This document shows positions 14,101 to 24,869 of a stretch of DNA of 64,000 bases, one piece after another (position 1 is the stretch's first letter; each line of letters opens with the position of its first letter). This stretch comes from Lamellibrachia columna (Eukaryota; Annelida; Polychaeta; Sabellida; Siboglinidae): contig OY759261.1 of NCBI GenBank assembly GCA_963662155.1, positions 64,098,417 through 64,162,416 on the forward strand. Reading direction: 5' to 3'. The position numbers and the translations under genes are program-made. A model generated the notes under the pieces. The model was not told the origin of the DNA, ran no database searches, and saw nothing but the letters and a program-made list of their open reading frames with translations.

Positions 14101-16027
14101 ATCTTCACTAGATCACCACAATGGGTGATGGTCAATGTCAATCTTCACTAGATCACCACAATGGGCGATGGTCAATGCCAATGTCAATCTTCACTAGATC
14201 ACCACAATGGGTGATGGTCAATGTCAATCTTCACTAGATCACCACAATGGGTGATGGTCAATGCCAATGTCAATCTTCACCAGATCACCACAATGGGCGA
14301 TGGTCAATGCCAATGTAAATCCAGCCCCACTAAAATGTTAAATATTTGGGTCATCAATTCTTCTCTGTCTAGGTTAACTTGTTCAGATAAAAAAAGTAGG
14401 AGTTCAGGTGAAGAAAGTGCAACTGTAAAGTAACCAGTATAAATTGTAATGAATTCATCCATATATCAGTGCTGCATGTATGACATTATGAACATTTGTT
14501 TAAAACAAAGGTGAATTTGCTAGAAGCAAACTTTCAGTTAGGGCACATATTTACTGAATGATGGAGTGATGTGGTAAGTGGATAATATTATCATTAATCT
14601 ATAAAGTAATTAACATTAATATATCCATTATAAACATTTCTAACCACATTGTGGAAAGCAAGAAGATCACAATCAAAATGAACATCTAACCCATAAGAAC
14701 AGCAGTATTTCCACTGTTTTACACAGTTGTGAAAGTTGACATTGAATAAAGCAATAGAAAAAGTTAACATACATTTTTTTAAAATGCTATCACAAGATCT
14801 GGAGAACATCAAATACCCCATATGTCACAAAATAAGAGGTGCTTAGACAAATAAGAGAACACAGTCAACATGAAGACCTGCTGACTTCTTGAAATGCAAC
14901 AACTAATGAACACATACAACTGTTGAAGTTATACGAAGAGGAAACATTTCTTACCACAATGTGCGTAGTTGCGTCATGCCAGAGAGACCAGCACTCAGAG
15001 CCTGGGTAGTAGCCACATCTCTCAGGTCTGTCTTTCCCAGGCTGCAACATGAATAAGTAAATTGTTGGAAGATTTCCAAGTAGAATACTAAAACTTAAAA
15101 GAGTCACGGTAAAAGGAAATATTACGTTTTATTAATTAGCATTTTATTTCACAAAGAATTATATTCAAGGCATTGAATACTTGATCACTTTTTTGCACAG
15201 TGCCATATTTTGTGCAAAACTAAATGATTGGCATAGGACCATTTTGTTTATTTGAATAGATGTGTTTATATATAATTAATTTAATATAATTAGCTGAGTT
15301 ACCCAGCATTGCACGGACAAAAAAGGCAGCCACTGCAAGAACTTATAACCATGGACATTTATGCCTACCGAATCTTGGTATAGCTAATACATTGCAACGT
15401 TTTTTACTATTGTTCTGAGTTATATACTCTATGTCAAACAATCAAATAAATCTTTCATATGTACATCCCCACACCTCCAGGGTATTTTGAACTTCTTTTA
15501 CCGTATGAACCATCCTCATGGTCCCATATCATGCCTACAAAATTTGTGCCCCATGTGAAACTGACGAAGACATGAGGGAACAAACATACAGTCACAAACT
15601 GTTTTATAGTACAGAGATGACCTACCTCAACTCTTCCAGTTTCTGCAGTCCATGTAAGTTGTTAATTACCTCTCTCAGACCAGCGCCATTCAGACGGCAA
15701 TTGTACAGCCTATAACATAACAGATTATGGCGCTTTAGAAAGATCAAAGTAATTTAAGTTGCAATGTTTAGAGTACCAACATTTTAAATATTGAAATAAC
15801 AAACAACATATATATTTCATACAAACGTGATTCCCAAAACGTTGAAGGGAGATACATTTGCAATCAAATCAAATCAGTCAACTTTCTAGCCATTTCAGAA
15901 TTAAATAAAGTACACTGTAACATTAATAATTCTGCCACAGTAACTGTTTGACAACCCGTAAGATTGCATTGTTAATGTATCATTAATGGGCTAGATCATT
16001 CATCTAATGTAAATATTTGTTTTTAAT

Positions 16028-16106
<79 letters not shown>

Positions 16107-16885
16107 TATAAAAATGTAACTGACACCGTCGACATCATGGCCAGGAGAATGCGGGTGAATAGATACACGGACCAACAAACACTGATTGTTAAAGTACCAA
16201 ATTCTCACAGTAGCAAACTCACCAGAGTATCCGCAGTGCTGGCATTGACGCAAGACTCTTTCCCAGAGCTTGGGCAGTTTCTAGATCACTGAGGTCATTC
16301 TCCGAGAGACTGCAAATGCATTTTCTAGATTAGTGTAATAAAACTAATGTATGCTTTATGATTATGTAGATACAAATTAATAATATGTGCCATTAATGAA
16401 ATCTGCAAATGCCCATAAACAACTTTCTTCTAGTTTTTTTTAATTTGGATTGTGTGATTTGGGTAGTAAATAAAGTTAATATAATAATATTTATAGTTAT
16501 TTCAATAATTTTGCAATCCAATATAAAAATTTTTTTTAAACTTTTCTAATGCTCTAATAAAACACCATCATTGTCGAACAGATGAAGAAAAATAGTATTT
16601 CAAATTAAACAATGTTACAAACAACTACAATATTGCTGGTAAAATGTGTAACTGCATAAACTATTTATCTTAATACACCTGATGTGCTGCACTTACTCCA
16701 ATTCTTCTAGTTGTTTCAATCCCTCCAACGCAGAAGTGATTATCCTTGCCTGGGCTCCACTGAGTGTACAGTTGTTCATCCTGTGGTGTAATAATAATAT
16801 ACAATTTACTGTGGTAATGTTTATTTCAGACAAATGTCAAATATACACACATATATATATATATACACAATATACAAGTAAATAA

Positions 16886-16951
<66 letters not shown>

Positions 16952-19900
16952 CACTACAGGTAACTCACCGCAGTTCCTTCAGTGGAGATATTGATGTGAA
17001 GCCCTTGCCCAGAGCTTCAGCAGTGATGGCGTCATTCAGGTCATTCAAGGAGAGGCTGTATGAAAAACATACTTGTAGTTTATTGCAACCCCTACAGGTC
17101 AAATGCAAGTGGGGCATGGTGATCGTATGGTAGGCCATAACATTTTCGGTTGAGGTGACCAGGGTTCAAAACCACTAGCTGACGTTTCAAAACTTGGGCA
17201 ATTTTGTTCACCCCACTTTGCCCGTGTCTTTTAGAAGAGACATTAAAAGCCACTGTTCCCTTGTACCTCATGTAAAAGAACCCACAGGTGGGTAAATTTT
17301 ATGCTGCCGTGGGTAAATTTTATGCATAACCTGCTGTGGACTCCATCTCTCATGAGCCACTCAATAAATTCTGCCACCTACCTCGCAAGAGGAAACAATT
17401 GAATGAATGAAGGCCAAATAAACAGGTTCTAGTCACCATTCTACATCTTCATTATTCATTCCACTTTCTGTATGATTTTAATATTACTACAAACTGTATG
17501 TTTTGTGTTAAATTATGTGGGCATGTAGACAAGCCTATACAACCACTGTACACTTTACCACTGCTAAAAGCAGGATGTGGAAATAACTGACAACACAAGC
17601 CCAAAACCATGTCTGGTGGAAAGGTGTCACTAACTGCCTATGCACTGCCGGTGAGTGAAATTGATTAACTAAGTAAACAGGTGGGCTGTAAAATGACTGT
17701 ATAAAACCACTGTTTGCAACATACTGCCAAATATGCACAATTGCAGAAAAGTTAGAACTGGTAGTACTGGGGGTGGCTAGAGCTGTTTGTCACATTGTAA
17801 ACAAGACTGCATTAGAATGAATCATCACTTCACATGTGAAATAAACAAATACCTTTGCCCACTTACTTCAGTGAGGTAATGTCACACTTTGGCAGGATGA
17901 ATACAACGGCTTGAAGTTCGACTGGACTGATACGTTGATTGGTTTGGTCGAGCTCCCTGTCTCCTCTCAATGCGTAGTCAGACACCAGGCTCCACAGCTC
18001 AGGACAACGAGACTCAAACACTAGCATGAGTAGAAGCAGCACGCTGGTCTTGTGTGCCGTGTCCTTCTTATCCTCATCCTGGTGATGAACAGAATCTTCC
18101 TTGGAGCGCTCCCGCTCCACAACCAGTTTGATAAGATCACCCACAGGCACATCCCATTGCAGATCCAGCGAGCGAAGGAACACGTGGTTCTTCCCATTTC
18201 CCAACAGCCCAGCCAAGAACATCAGGACCAAGTCAAGTTGTCTGTCAGGCGCTCGCATCACCAGCCTCCATACCTCCTGCAAATCACAAACCAGAGCCCC
18301 TGCTGCTAGGAACTCTTGCATTGTTAAATGCTGAAAGTAGTATATCTGTGGATCATCCACGAACAAAGGATCTGTGTGTGTCTCCCGTGATTCAGTCATC
18401 AAGCCGCACTGCATGGCCTCCTCCACCGATGGAAGGCCATCGATTTCGTCCATCAGAAACGTCACTTTAATCGGCGTCTGCTCCATGCCGTACTTTGCCA
18501 ATCTGGCAAGACTTAGCAGAGTTTCTCTGCGCTCAGCAATCACATCACATTTCTTGAAGTGCGATGATTGATGACGCTCATCAGCGAACTGTTTGACAGA
18601 CATGACAAACAGTTCCGTGAGTGTCTCCGGCAAATGCTCCTGGCTTTTTCCACAAAAGTTCATCCAGGCGCACCGACAGACCAAGTTACACTGAAGAGGA
18701 ATGTAACAGAAACTGGTGATGTTAACATTTCTGCTGATGTAGGCTTCGATGTATTCAGCCAACTTGTCATCTCCTTTGGCTTTGCTGAACTTTGCGATGT
18801 ATTCAGAAATCCGATCTCGAGTGAATCCGTAGATTTCAGCTCTCCGGTCAAACGAGTCATAGTCAATTACTCCACCTGGGCGAGACGTGACTAGCAATCT
18901 GACTTCCTTCATGTGGCCACAGAGAATTGATGATATCAGTCTAGACATCTCAACTACTGTGCTTTCTTCGAAGGCTTCGTACTCGGTGTGGCAATAATCA
19001 AATTCATCAAGCCCATCAAAGAGAATGAGGGTCTTGCCAGGATTAGCACGAAGATTCTTGAAGAATTCATTCACTACATCCGAGCTTGGTTCTCCGGTGC
19101 CTTGCTGTAGGAAGAAGAGTCTGCGCAGGGAACACTCTTTGATATGAGATAATTCCCTCAGCGGGAAATAGAAAATATGGTCGATGTCAAGGGGAAACTG
19201 ACCGTTAAGCCACAGGTCAAGAATGTGGGTGCTCAGCATTGTTTTCCCTATCCCAGCCTTTCCAACAACCAGTACCCTACGTGGTGCCAGGAGGCCTTCC
19301 TGTTCAGGCAGAAACAAGTTCTTCACATCAATTTTGAGGCGGCTCTGGTCGATGTCCTTTTCGAGTTGAAGACGGTCATGATGCGTGCGCGTCTCTATCC
19401 GTTTGAAGTTTTCACTCTTATTGTGAATTCGCAAGTCGACGTACATATCAAGTAAGTCTTTTGAAACGCTGCCATCTTGCAAACTCTTCTTTTTCACATA
19501 GTCTTCGACCTTGCGTTTCTGCACCTGTCTCAAACGTTCTCCCCAAACGTGCAACTCATCTGAAAGAATCCACAGAAATTAGATTTTAATGTTATTAAAG
19601 GAAATTACTATCTAGTTTCCAACAGAAGCACACTACCTAACATAAACACACTCCCTTTTTCACACACATGAAAACATAAGATTTTCAGGAATGAAGCCAA
19701 AGGCCATTAAGCCAACCAATATAGCAGGAAAACTGTACATTATTGGTGTAAACATCGGCTCAAGGAATAGTGAGAAACTGCTCACAAAAAAACAGGAAAG
19801 TGGTTTTGAAAGCAGGAAACACCCTCCTACTCTCAACTTTCATCAATTTTGTGCGGGTTTATGTAGTTTTTTTAATGTAATGTTCTATGTGTTGCCATTT

Positions 19901-21066
19901 TAATGTGCTGATCTTGTTCATGGTGAATGCACGCACGAAAAAAGGTGAAATTTCTTGAAACTAAAGAAACAAAATGTTCCTAGAATGGACCAGTGTGCAA
20001 CAAATATATCGATTTTGAAAATTACAAAAAGCGAGACATTTTATCAAAAAGTGGGAAAGCAGGAAAGCAGGACCAAGGAAAAAAGCAGTATTTCTCACCT
20101 ATGGTAATGTTGACACATATGAGTTTTAGCATAATATCTTAATTTCTATGTGAAGCTATGTGAACAATATGTCAATTATTCATGAACAAAATGTCCTGGA
20201 TTCACATACAACATGATAATGACCAGAGGGAATTATATTTTATAGATATGATTAAATGCATCCCTGAAAAACGCAAGTTTTTCAGTATTTTCTCGTAGCT
20301 AAGAAAAACTGGAATCTCACATGGCTGAATAATTAACAGCATGTGTTACACTGGAGCATTCTGGGAAGTAGCTACAGTAGGGTGTACCAGGGGAGGTGGG
20401 GGTTAGCTCAAAATCCTGGAGGAACATTATTTAGGATTAGGATACTAAATTATACATTGCGGATCTCTTGACTTACACAATATATAATCAACGTATGGAA
20501 ATGGACAGGCTAAGTCATTGTACAGTAGGCCTACCTTCCAATTCTTGTCTCTTAACTCCATCGAGTTCCTCCTGCAAGTGGACACATTCCGTCGTCCATA
20601 GGGGGTTGTATGCACACCGTTTTAGCTCAGTGTCATCCCAATGCAAGTCTCTGTAGATGACTTCTAGATTATATATTGCTTTCTGGTAATCCACCACAGG
20701 CAGGGCAGCAGCCGTAGCATGGACAACATCATTCCTCATGCTCTTCAAATCAGAGACATGCTTTCTTACTTGTGGGTCTAACTGAAAAACGCCACCGTCA
20801 AGAAGACAAGAAGACAACAAGGTGCTGTCAAACTCTTCTGTATTACCGCGTTTAACTGTGCCTATTTTCTTCTTAGCTACTTTAATCAAGTTAGCATCTT
20901 TCACAAAATCTTTCCCAGATGTACCGTTGTCTACCCAGACATTTCCGTACTTCTTCTGAAATTCATCTTTGAAGAGGTCACGCAGATACTTCGGGACATC
21001 ATCCAGAACAATCTGAGCATAGCGAAAGAAGTTCTCTGTTTCGCTGGTCAGTCCTTTTCTGTTCAT
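8144..21066 (-). CDS. HEPN-NACHT-LRR protein (NLR-family intracellular sensor), 11 exons
   Basis: Joining complement(20535-21066, 17867-19559, 16969-17055, 16697-16780, 16223-16309, 15626-15709, 14955-15041, 11019-11102, 9160-9243, 8729-8809, 8144-8177) gives 2937 nt in one open frame, 978 residues. Every junction has a usable GT donor and AG acceptor. The order is a DZIP3-like HEPN domain (about residues 1-150), NACHT NTPase with winged-helix region (about 265-600), a linker, and eight LRR units (about 742-968). No signal peptide or membrane segment is evident, so it should be cytosolic. In the family, LRRs sense, NACHT oligomerises with nucleotide and the N-terminal domain is the effector; here that would be HEPN, a fold often with RNase activity. 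No frameshift is needed anywhere. The start is the first ATG of the open first exon. An AATAAA on the minus strand lies at 7763-7768. The sensing role is inference; domain calls are firm. Confidence 0.85.
8535..8627. repeat. (TCATTA)n hexanucleotide repeat
   Basis: About 15 copies of TCATTA with some TCATTG variants, in NLR intron 10. Confidence 0.93.
8729..8809 (-). CDS. NLR exon 10: LRR unit 8 (C-terminal cap)
   Basis: This 81 bp, phase 2 exon encodes LGRNHITADGQREVKRIAME then KPELQIT. It is shorter by one codon and less hydrophobic. It looks like the last repeat or a cap. Acceptor TCCCAG, donor GTAAGC. Confidence 0.78.
9160..9243 (-). CDS. NLR exon 9: LRR unit 7
   Basis: This 84 bp, phase 2 exon encodes LEENCIGDKEAVAVMSAAAA then LPHMEWLG. 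Acceptor CTGTAG, donor GTGGGT (less canonical than the others). The frame is continuous with exons 8 and 10. Confidence 0.8.
9705..10930 (-). repeat. 29 bp minisatellite in NLR intron 8
   Basis: About 42 degenerate copies of a 29 bp unit whose plus-strand core is ATATTTGGGTGGTCAAGATG followed by TTGGAATAG. Common variants swap GGTCAAG with GGTGAAG or GGTGATG. It fills most of the 1.78 kb intron between LRR exons 8 and 9. Confidence 0.9.
11019..11102 (-). CDS. NLR exon 8: LRR unit 6
   Basis: This 84 bp, phase 2 exon encodes LEDCYLMGDGARAVITSLSR then MTELRML. Acceptor CTACAG, donor GTAAGT. It is isolated between two introns filled with minisatellites, yet the frame and splice sites are intact. 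Confidence 0.82.
11125..14325 (-). repeat. 40/46 bp minisatellite in NLR intron 7
   Basis: About 3.2 kb of a unit with core ATCACCACAATGGGTGATGG then TCAATGTCAATCTTCACTAG (40 bp). A 46 bp variant has an extra TCAATG. The middle (about 12.5-13.1 kb) is nearly homogeneous and the edges are more diverged, the usual sign of recent expansion at the core. Confidence 0.92.
14955..15041 (-). CDS. NLR exon 7: LRR unit 5
   Basis: This 87 bp, phase 2 exon encodes LGKTDLRDVATTQALSAGL then MTQLRTLW. Acceptor GTTGCAG, donor GTAAGA. It is followed (towards the 3' end of the gene) by a 3.85 kb intron mostly made of a 40 bp minisatellite. Confidence 0.85.
15626..15709 (-). CDS. NLR exon 6: LRR unit 4
   Basis: This 84 bp, phase 2 exon encodes LYNCRLNGAGLREVINNLHG then LQKLEELR. 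Acceptor TTATAG, donor GTAGGT. It belongs to the N-C-x-L class of repeat, like units 2 and 6. Confidence 0.85.
16027..16102. repeat. (TA)n microsatellite
   Basis: An almost uninterrupted TA run in NLR intron 5. Confidence 0.95.
16223..16309 (-). CDS. NLR exon 5: LRR unit 3
   Basis: This 87 bp, phase 2 exon encodes LSENDLSDLETAQALGKSL then MPALRILW. It resembles units 1 and 5 more than units 2 and 4. That suggests the LRR region grew by duplication of two-exon blocks. Confidence 0.85.
16697..16780 (-). CDS. NLR exon 4: LRR unit 2
   Basis: This 84 bp, phase 2 exon encodes MNNCTLSGAQARIITSALEG then LKQLEELE. The N-x-C at the turn and the L-x-x-L spacing are typical of alternating 28/29-residue LRRs. 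Donor GTAAGT. Confidence 0.85.
16891..16949. repeat. (TA)n microsatellite
   Basis: A TA run ending about 20 bp from the donor of LRR exon 3 (minus strand). Confidence 0.95.
16969..17055 (-). CDS. NLR exon 3: LRR unit 1
   Basis: This 87 bp, phase 2 exon encodes LSLNDLNDAITAEALGKGF and a strand ending PLKELR. It is a ribonuclease-inhibitor-type LRR of 29 residues. It joins exon 2 to read ITSLNLSLNDL. Acceptor CATACAG, donor GTGAGT. Confidence 0.85.
17100..17415 (+). mobile_element. tRNA-derived SINE, family 2, in NLR intron 2
   Basis: A tRNA-like head with B-box-like GGGTTCAAAACC near 17161 is followed by a unique body. The body contains a near-duplicated GGTGGGTAAATTTTATGC / CGTGGGTAAATTTTATGC. 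The element ends in GAATGAATGAAGG. Presence of Pol III promoter-like boxes and a tRNA-unrelated body is the basis for the call; the exact ends are uncertain. Confidence 0.5.
17867..19559 (-). CDS. NLR exon 2: NACHT NTPase and winged-helix region
   Basis: One 1693 nt exon encodes the whole NTPase. In the joined protein the Walker A GKAGIGKT is near residues 277-284. Walker B is LILFDGLDEFD, with the NACHT-type D-G-L-D-E at 359-363. The sensor-1-like LLVTSRPG is near 399-406. FQHLTMQEFLAA near 586-597 is the conserved end of the NLR winged-helix region. A charged, probably helical stretch (about 180-235) links HEPN to NACHT. The acceptor reads CTTTCAG at 19560-19566 (minus) and the donor is GTAAGT at 17861-17866. 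The last residues, CDITSL, already begin the LRR pattern completed by the next exon. Confidence 0.9.
19560..20534 (-). other. NLR intron 1
   Basis: A 975 bp phase 1 intron between the HEPN and NACHT exons. I see no exon, mobile element or tandem repeat in it. It separates effector and NTPase cleanly, as expected if domains were combined by exon shuffling. Confidence 0.7.
20535..21066 (-). CDS. NLR exon 1: DZIP3-like HEPN domain
   Basis: Encodes residues 1-177 starting MNRKGLTSETENFF. The pattern LDDVPKYLRDLFKDEFQKKY followed by a G-x-x-W segment matches, from memory of the family, the HEPN domain at the start of DZIP3-like and many invertebrate NACHT proteins. Residues R111 and H116 (RNDVVH) form the R-x4-H signature of catalytic HEPN RNases. 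The exon ends with a GTAGGC donor in phase 1 and joins exon 2 as ELE-DELHVWGE. Function as an active nuclease is inferred only from the retained motif. Confidence 0.85.
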
Positions 21067-22028
21067 GTTCGTAACCTTAATGTGAAAATAAAAACGTGAT
21101 TTGACATTAACAATAGGAAAAACTAACTATATATATCACAGTTACACTATGTTTTGTTTGGTGCACACACACGCGCATACACACGCACACACACATTCAC
21201 TAATACAATCACTCACATACACACTCCAGGACAAAACCCCACTCGGACAAAACCCTACTAGACAAAATCCCACATGACAAAACCCCACTCGGACAGAATT
21301 CCACTCACTAATGACAATTTTTGACAAAACCCCACTACTCAAAGAATTGAAAAAAATTCTTGATAAAATAATAATATGTATTTTAGATAAGATTATATTG
21401 CACTTCAGGGGATGATCCTCAATTACACTGGGATGATCTTCTTTAGTGTTCAAAGAAGCCAACTAATGGTGCAGGGATCAAACCTGACACGGAAGCCATG
21501 AAAATGTGGCTTCCACAGAATTTGTAATTGCATAACAGGTGAGCTTCTTATAAGGGCCAGGAAAACTGGTTGCATGAAGGCTATATGTATACGAAGAAGT
21601 ATGCCAAGAAGACTGTCAGATGGGAGTGCTCCAGCTGGACTGCCTTCAGCTGTAAAGAGATGTAACTACGGTCGTAGAGGTAAATATAGATGTTGATTGT
21701 GGTGATAATTTATGTTCATATTGCATTACATATAGTATGATGCTTGTAACTCTGGACCAGAATCTCTACTTTTAATAATTGTTGGTGTTTTTTTAACATT
21801 TAACTAATACAAATATTGTTCCGTTTTGGTAAATATTGTTATGAATAAAAATAATTCATTGTAGTCTTTACTTGGTTGTGGTATGTTGTGGAATGGTGTT
21901 ATGTCCGAGTGTTTTGTCCAGTGGGGTTTTGTCCTAGTGGGGTTATGTCCAGTGAGGTTCTGTCTGGTTACCCAGCCACTGACACATACATACAAACACA
22001 CTCACACATCACATACACATACACACAC
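21067..22028. other. 5' flank of the NLR gene with inverted repeat
   Basis: Contains two groups of short repeats in opposite orientation. About 21220-21310 carries GGACAAAACCCCACT-type units, and about 21895-21965 carries the reverse complement (AGTGGGGTTTTGTCC). This arrangement could be the ends of a short foldback element lying in the promoter region. No upstream exon is recognisable. Confidence 0.5.
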
Positions 22029-22340
<312 letters not shown>

Positions 22341-22414
22341 GTGTGCCAAATAAGTATTTATTTGATGAAATTTCCACCCTATATGCACCTTATTTGGCAC
22401 TATACTATTATTTC

Positions 22415-22700
22415 GCCCTGAGTGGTATACACCAGTAAGACTGGTGCCAACCCTGAGAGGTGTGCATATGTAAGACTGATGCCAGCCCTGAGTGGTGCAC
22501 CACCTGTACGACTGGTGCCAACCCTGAGTGGTGCACCACCTGTAAGACAGGTGCCAACCCTGAGTGGTGCACCACATGTAAGACTGGTGCCAACAATGAG
22601 TGATGTACCACCTGTAAGACTGATGACAACCCTGAGTGATGTAATGTAACCTGTAAGACTGGTGCCAACCCTGAGTGGTGTACCAACTGTAAGACTGGTA
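22415..22700. repeat. 36 bp minisatellite
   Basis: About seven to eight copies of TGTAAGACTGGTGCCAACCC then TGAGTGGTGCACCACC, with some length variants. Confidence 0.9.
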
Positions 22701-23924
22701 ACAGAAATCCAAAGAATCATAAATGAACCCATATTATCTCCTACATTGTCTGGTTTGCAGAGCTTGCTCAAAATTAGCTCAATCATGCAAATTAGGATAT
22801 ATATTGATTAGATCTTGGCAGACTTCAACACAGTTGACTGTAAATAGCTGAAAAATTCCTGCGAACCACTTATTGGTTTTGCTTTGAACTGATGATTTGT
22901 TATTCGCAGGTGATTTAATCGACAATGGCGGGTTGTATCCCATTACACAAAATACCTTGTTCAAAGCACACAATACCATAAGGAATGTCTCCTACCATTT
23001 AGGCCGTAAATGTTTAAAAAAATTTTAAGACTTACAGATAAACGGGACCTATGAAAAAATTACCATGGTCAGACATCTACTGAGATTTGATGCAGCCCAG
23101 ACAATAAACGTGCCAAATTCAGTGCAACGTTTTTCTTATGCCATGATTTTTATACTCACAGTGGGCCAAATGCGGACAGATTATCCTTGGCAGTAACGAT
23201 ACATTGTTTTATTCTTGTTTCCGGTTAATTTAAAAAAAAATTGATCAGCAAAAACAGTCTCTATGCCCAGGCTAAGAGGAATAATGAAAACTGGGCATGT
23301 TCTGTCATATGACGTAATCAACATATATCCTGTCACATTAAATATTTAATTAATATCCTTATTATCTGATGAGCTATGAAACTTATTAGATGAAAGCATC
23401 ACTAGGTGCAGATGTATATTACAGTTTTAAAAATGCTCTCTATGTATTAGGACTAATAAAAATTAATGCAATTACAATCAAAGATGTAGTGCAGCTTTGG
23501 ATTTGTAACGTTTAAGTTTTAGTAAGTACGATATTATAATTGCATGATAATGATACTGGTTCAGGTGAACCATAGATAAATATTATACTTCTGTTCATCT
23601 GTAATTATACCTAAATGCCACATGTTGCAATGTCCACATATTATCTATTTTGCTAGCATGAATTCATACAGTTCATTGGAAATAAATTTTCTATTGAAAA
23701 TCAGTTGAAAATTAACTCTTCCTTTCTCTACATGGATAGACTTCAACAATTTCTCTGACTCTTGAGTCTCTGTCAACTAAACTGTGTTTAAATAGCCTAC
23801 TTTTGCTTCTTCAACAAGTCTGTGAGATTCCCAGAGAGCATTACCAACCAATTTAATACTATAACAGTAAGGAACTTCCATAAATAGGCATGTCACAGTT
23901 TTTTTTACCCCACATGTGTTGTAT

Positions 23925-24400
23925 AATTGTAAAGCCCACTCTTTCAAAAGTTCAGAAGTGCAAACATTGTGACTCTACCTCAATTCTGTTGGAAGATATT
24001 AATATTTAAAGGTTGTCACCATCAAGAAAAGTCAAGCCAATTGCAAAATGCACAATTTTAACAACATTTGTTATTAAATATCCTGCAAGTGTAGTATCAT
24101 TGTAAAGGCCACTGTTTAAGAAGTTCAGAAATACAACCATTTTGACTATAGTATAATTCTATGGGAAGATATTAATATTTAAAGGTTGCAACAAGAAAAG
24201 TATCTGCCAATTTTACCCCAATTTCCAAAATGCATACATTTAAAAATGGATTTTCAAGTGAAGTATCACTGTAATGGCCACTCTTTGTGAAGTTCAGAAA
24301 TGTGAAAATGTTGACTTTAGCACAATTATGTGGGGATAATTTCATATTTTAAGACTGCCACCATAAAAATTCAAAAATGCATAACTTTAACTGAATAGAT
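23925..24400. repeat. about 171 bp diverged tandem repeat, 3 copies
   Basis: Blocks starting near 23951, 24123 and 24293 share TTCAGAAATG-like starts, GGGAAGATATTAATATTTAAAG cores (shortened in copy 3) and AAATGCA ends. AT-rich and non-coding. Confidence 0.65.
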
Positions 24401-24487
24401 AATTTATTTTGTATGTCTTTCTTTGTATATCTAACTGCAACTGGCATCTTGAAAGCATCCTCCAGGTATTTGTCTCAGAGCACTTTA

Positions 24488-24660
24488 TTAATTACTGTTT
24501 TTGTTAGTGATTTTAACCTGTTCTGACACTGCCGAAATCGAAACTGAAATGCTCGTTGAGCTTGTTGTTCCATCCTTGCGTTGCTGACTTTCAAGCCAGG
24601 CCAATGTTTCTAATTCACCTTCTAACCTGAGTTTTTCTAAAAACCATTCCATTTGTGATA
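24488..24660 (-). CDS. possible coding fragment, unknown
   Basis: On the minus strand an open segment encodes MEWFLEKLRLEGELETLAWL followed by a Ser/Thr-rich end and a stop. The charged helical start with ELETLAWLE resembles structural (gag-like) parts of retroelements as much as a host exon. No clear splice sites. Confidence 0.22.
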
Positions 24661-24869
24661 TTCGTGACACGCATAAATGATAAACTTGAATATCGAACAT
24701 GTATCTACTGTATAAGTGAAATATATATACACAAATTTGAAAAGTCTGCACAAACATATTTTGGTTGTGGTGCACATGTGAGGTGTGACAACCCAAGTGT
24801 GTAGTTGCATGTTGGCTGTGGTGTCTGTGAAACTATCTACAAAGCAAAACACATAACATACGACCACAT

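Noticed and set aside
11125..14325. Regular 40 bp repeats, considered as a CRISPR-like array
   Set aside because: Units are contiguous and tandem with no unique spacers, and the context is a eukaryotic intron.
18052..19455. Plus-strand frames opposite the NACHT exon
   Set aside because: Shadows of the real minus-strand coding exon.
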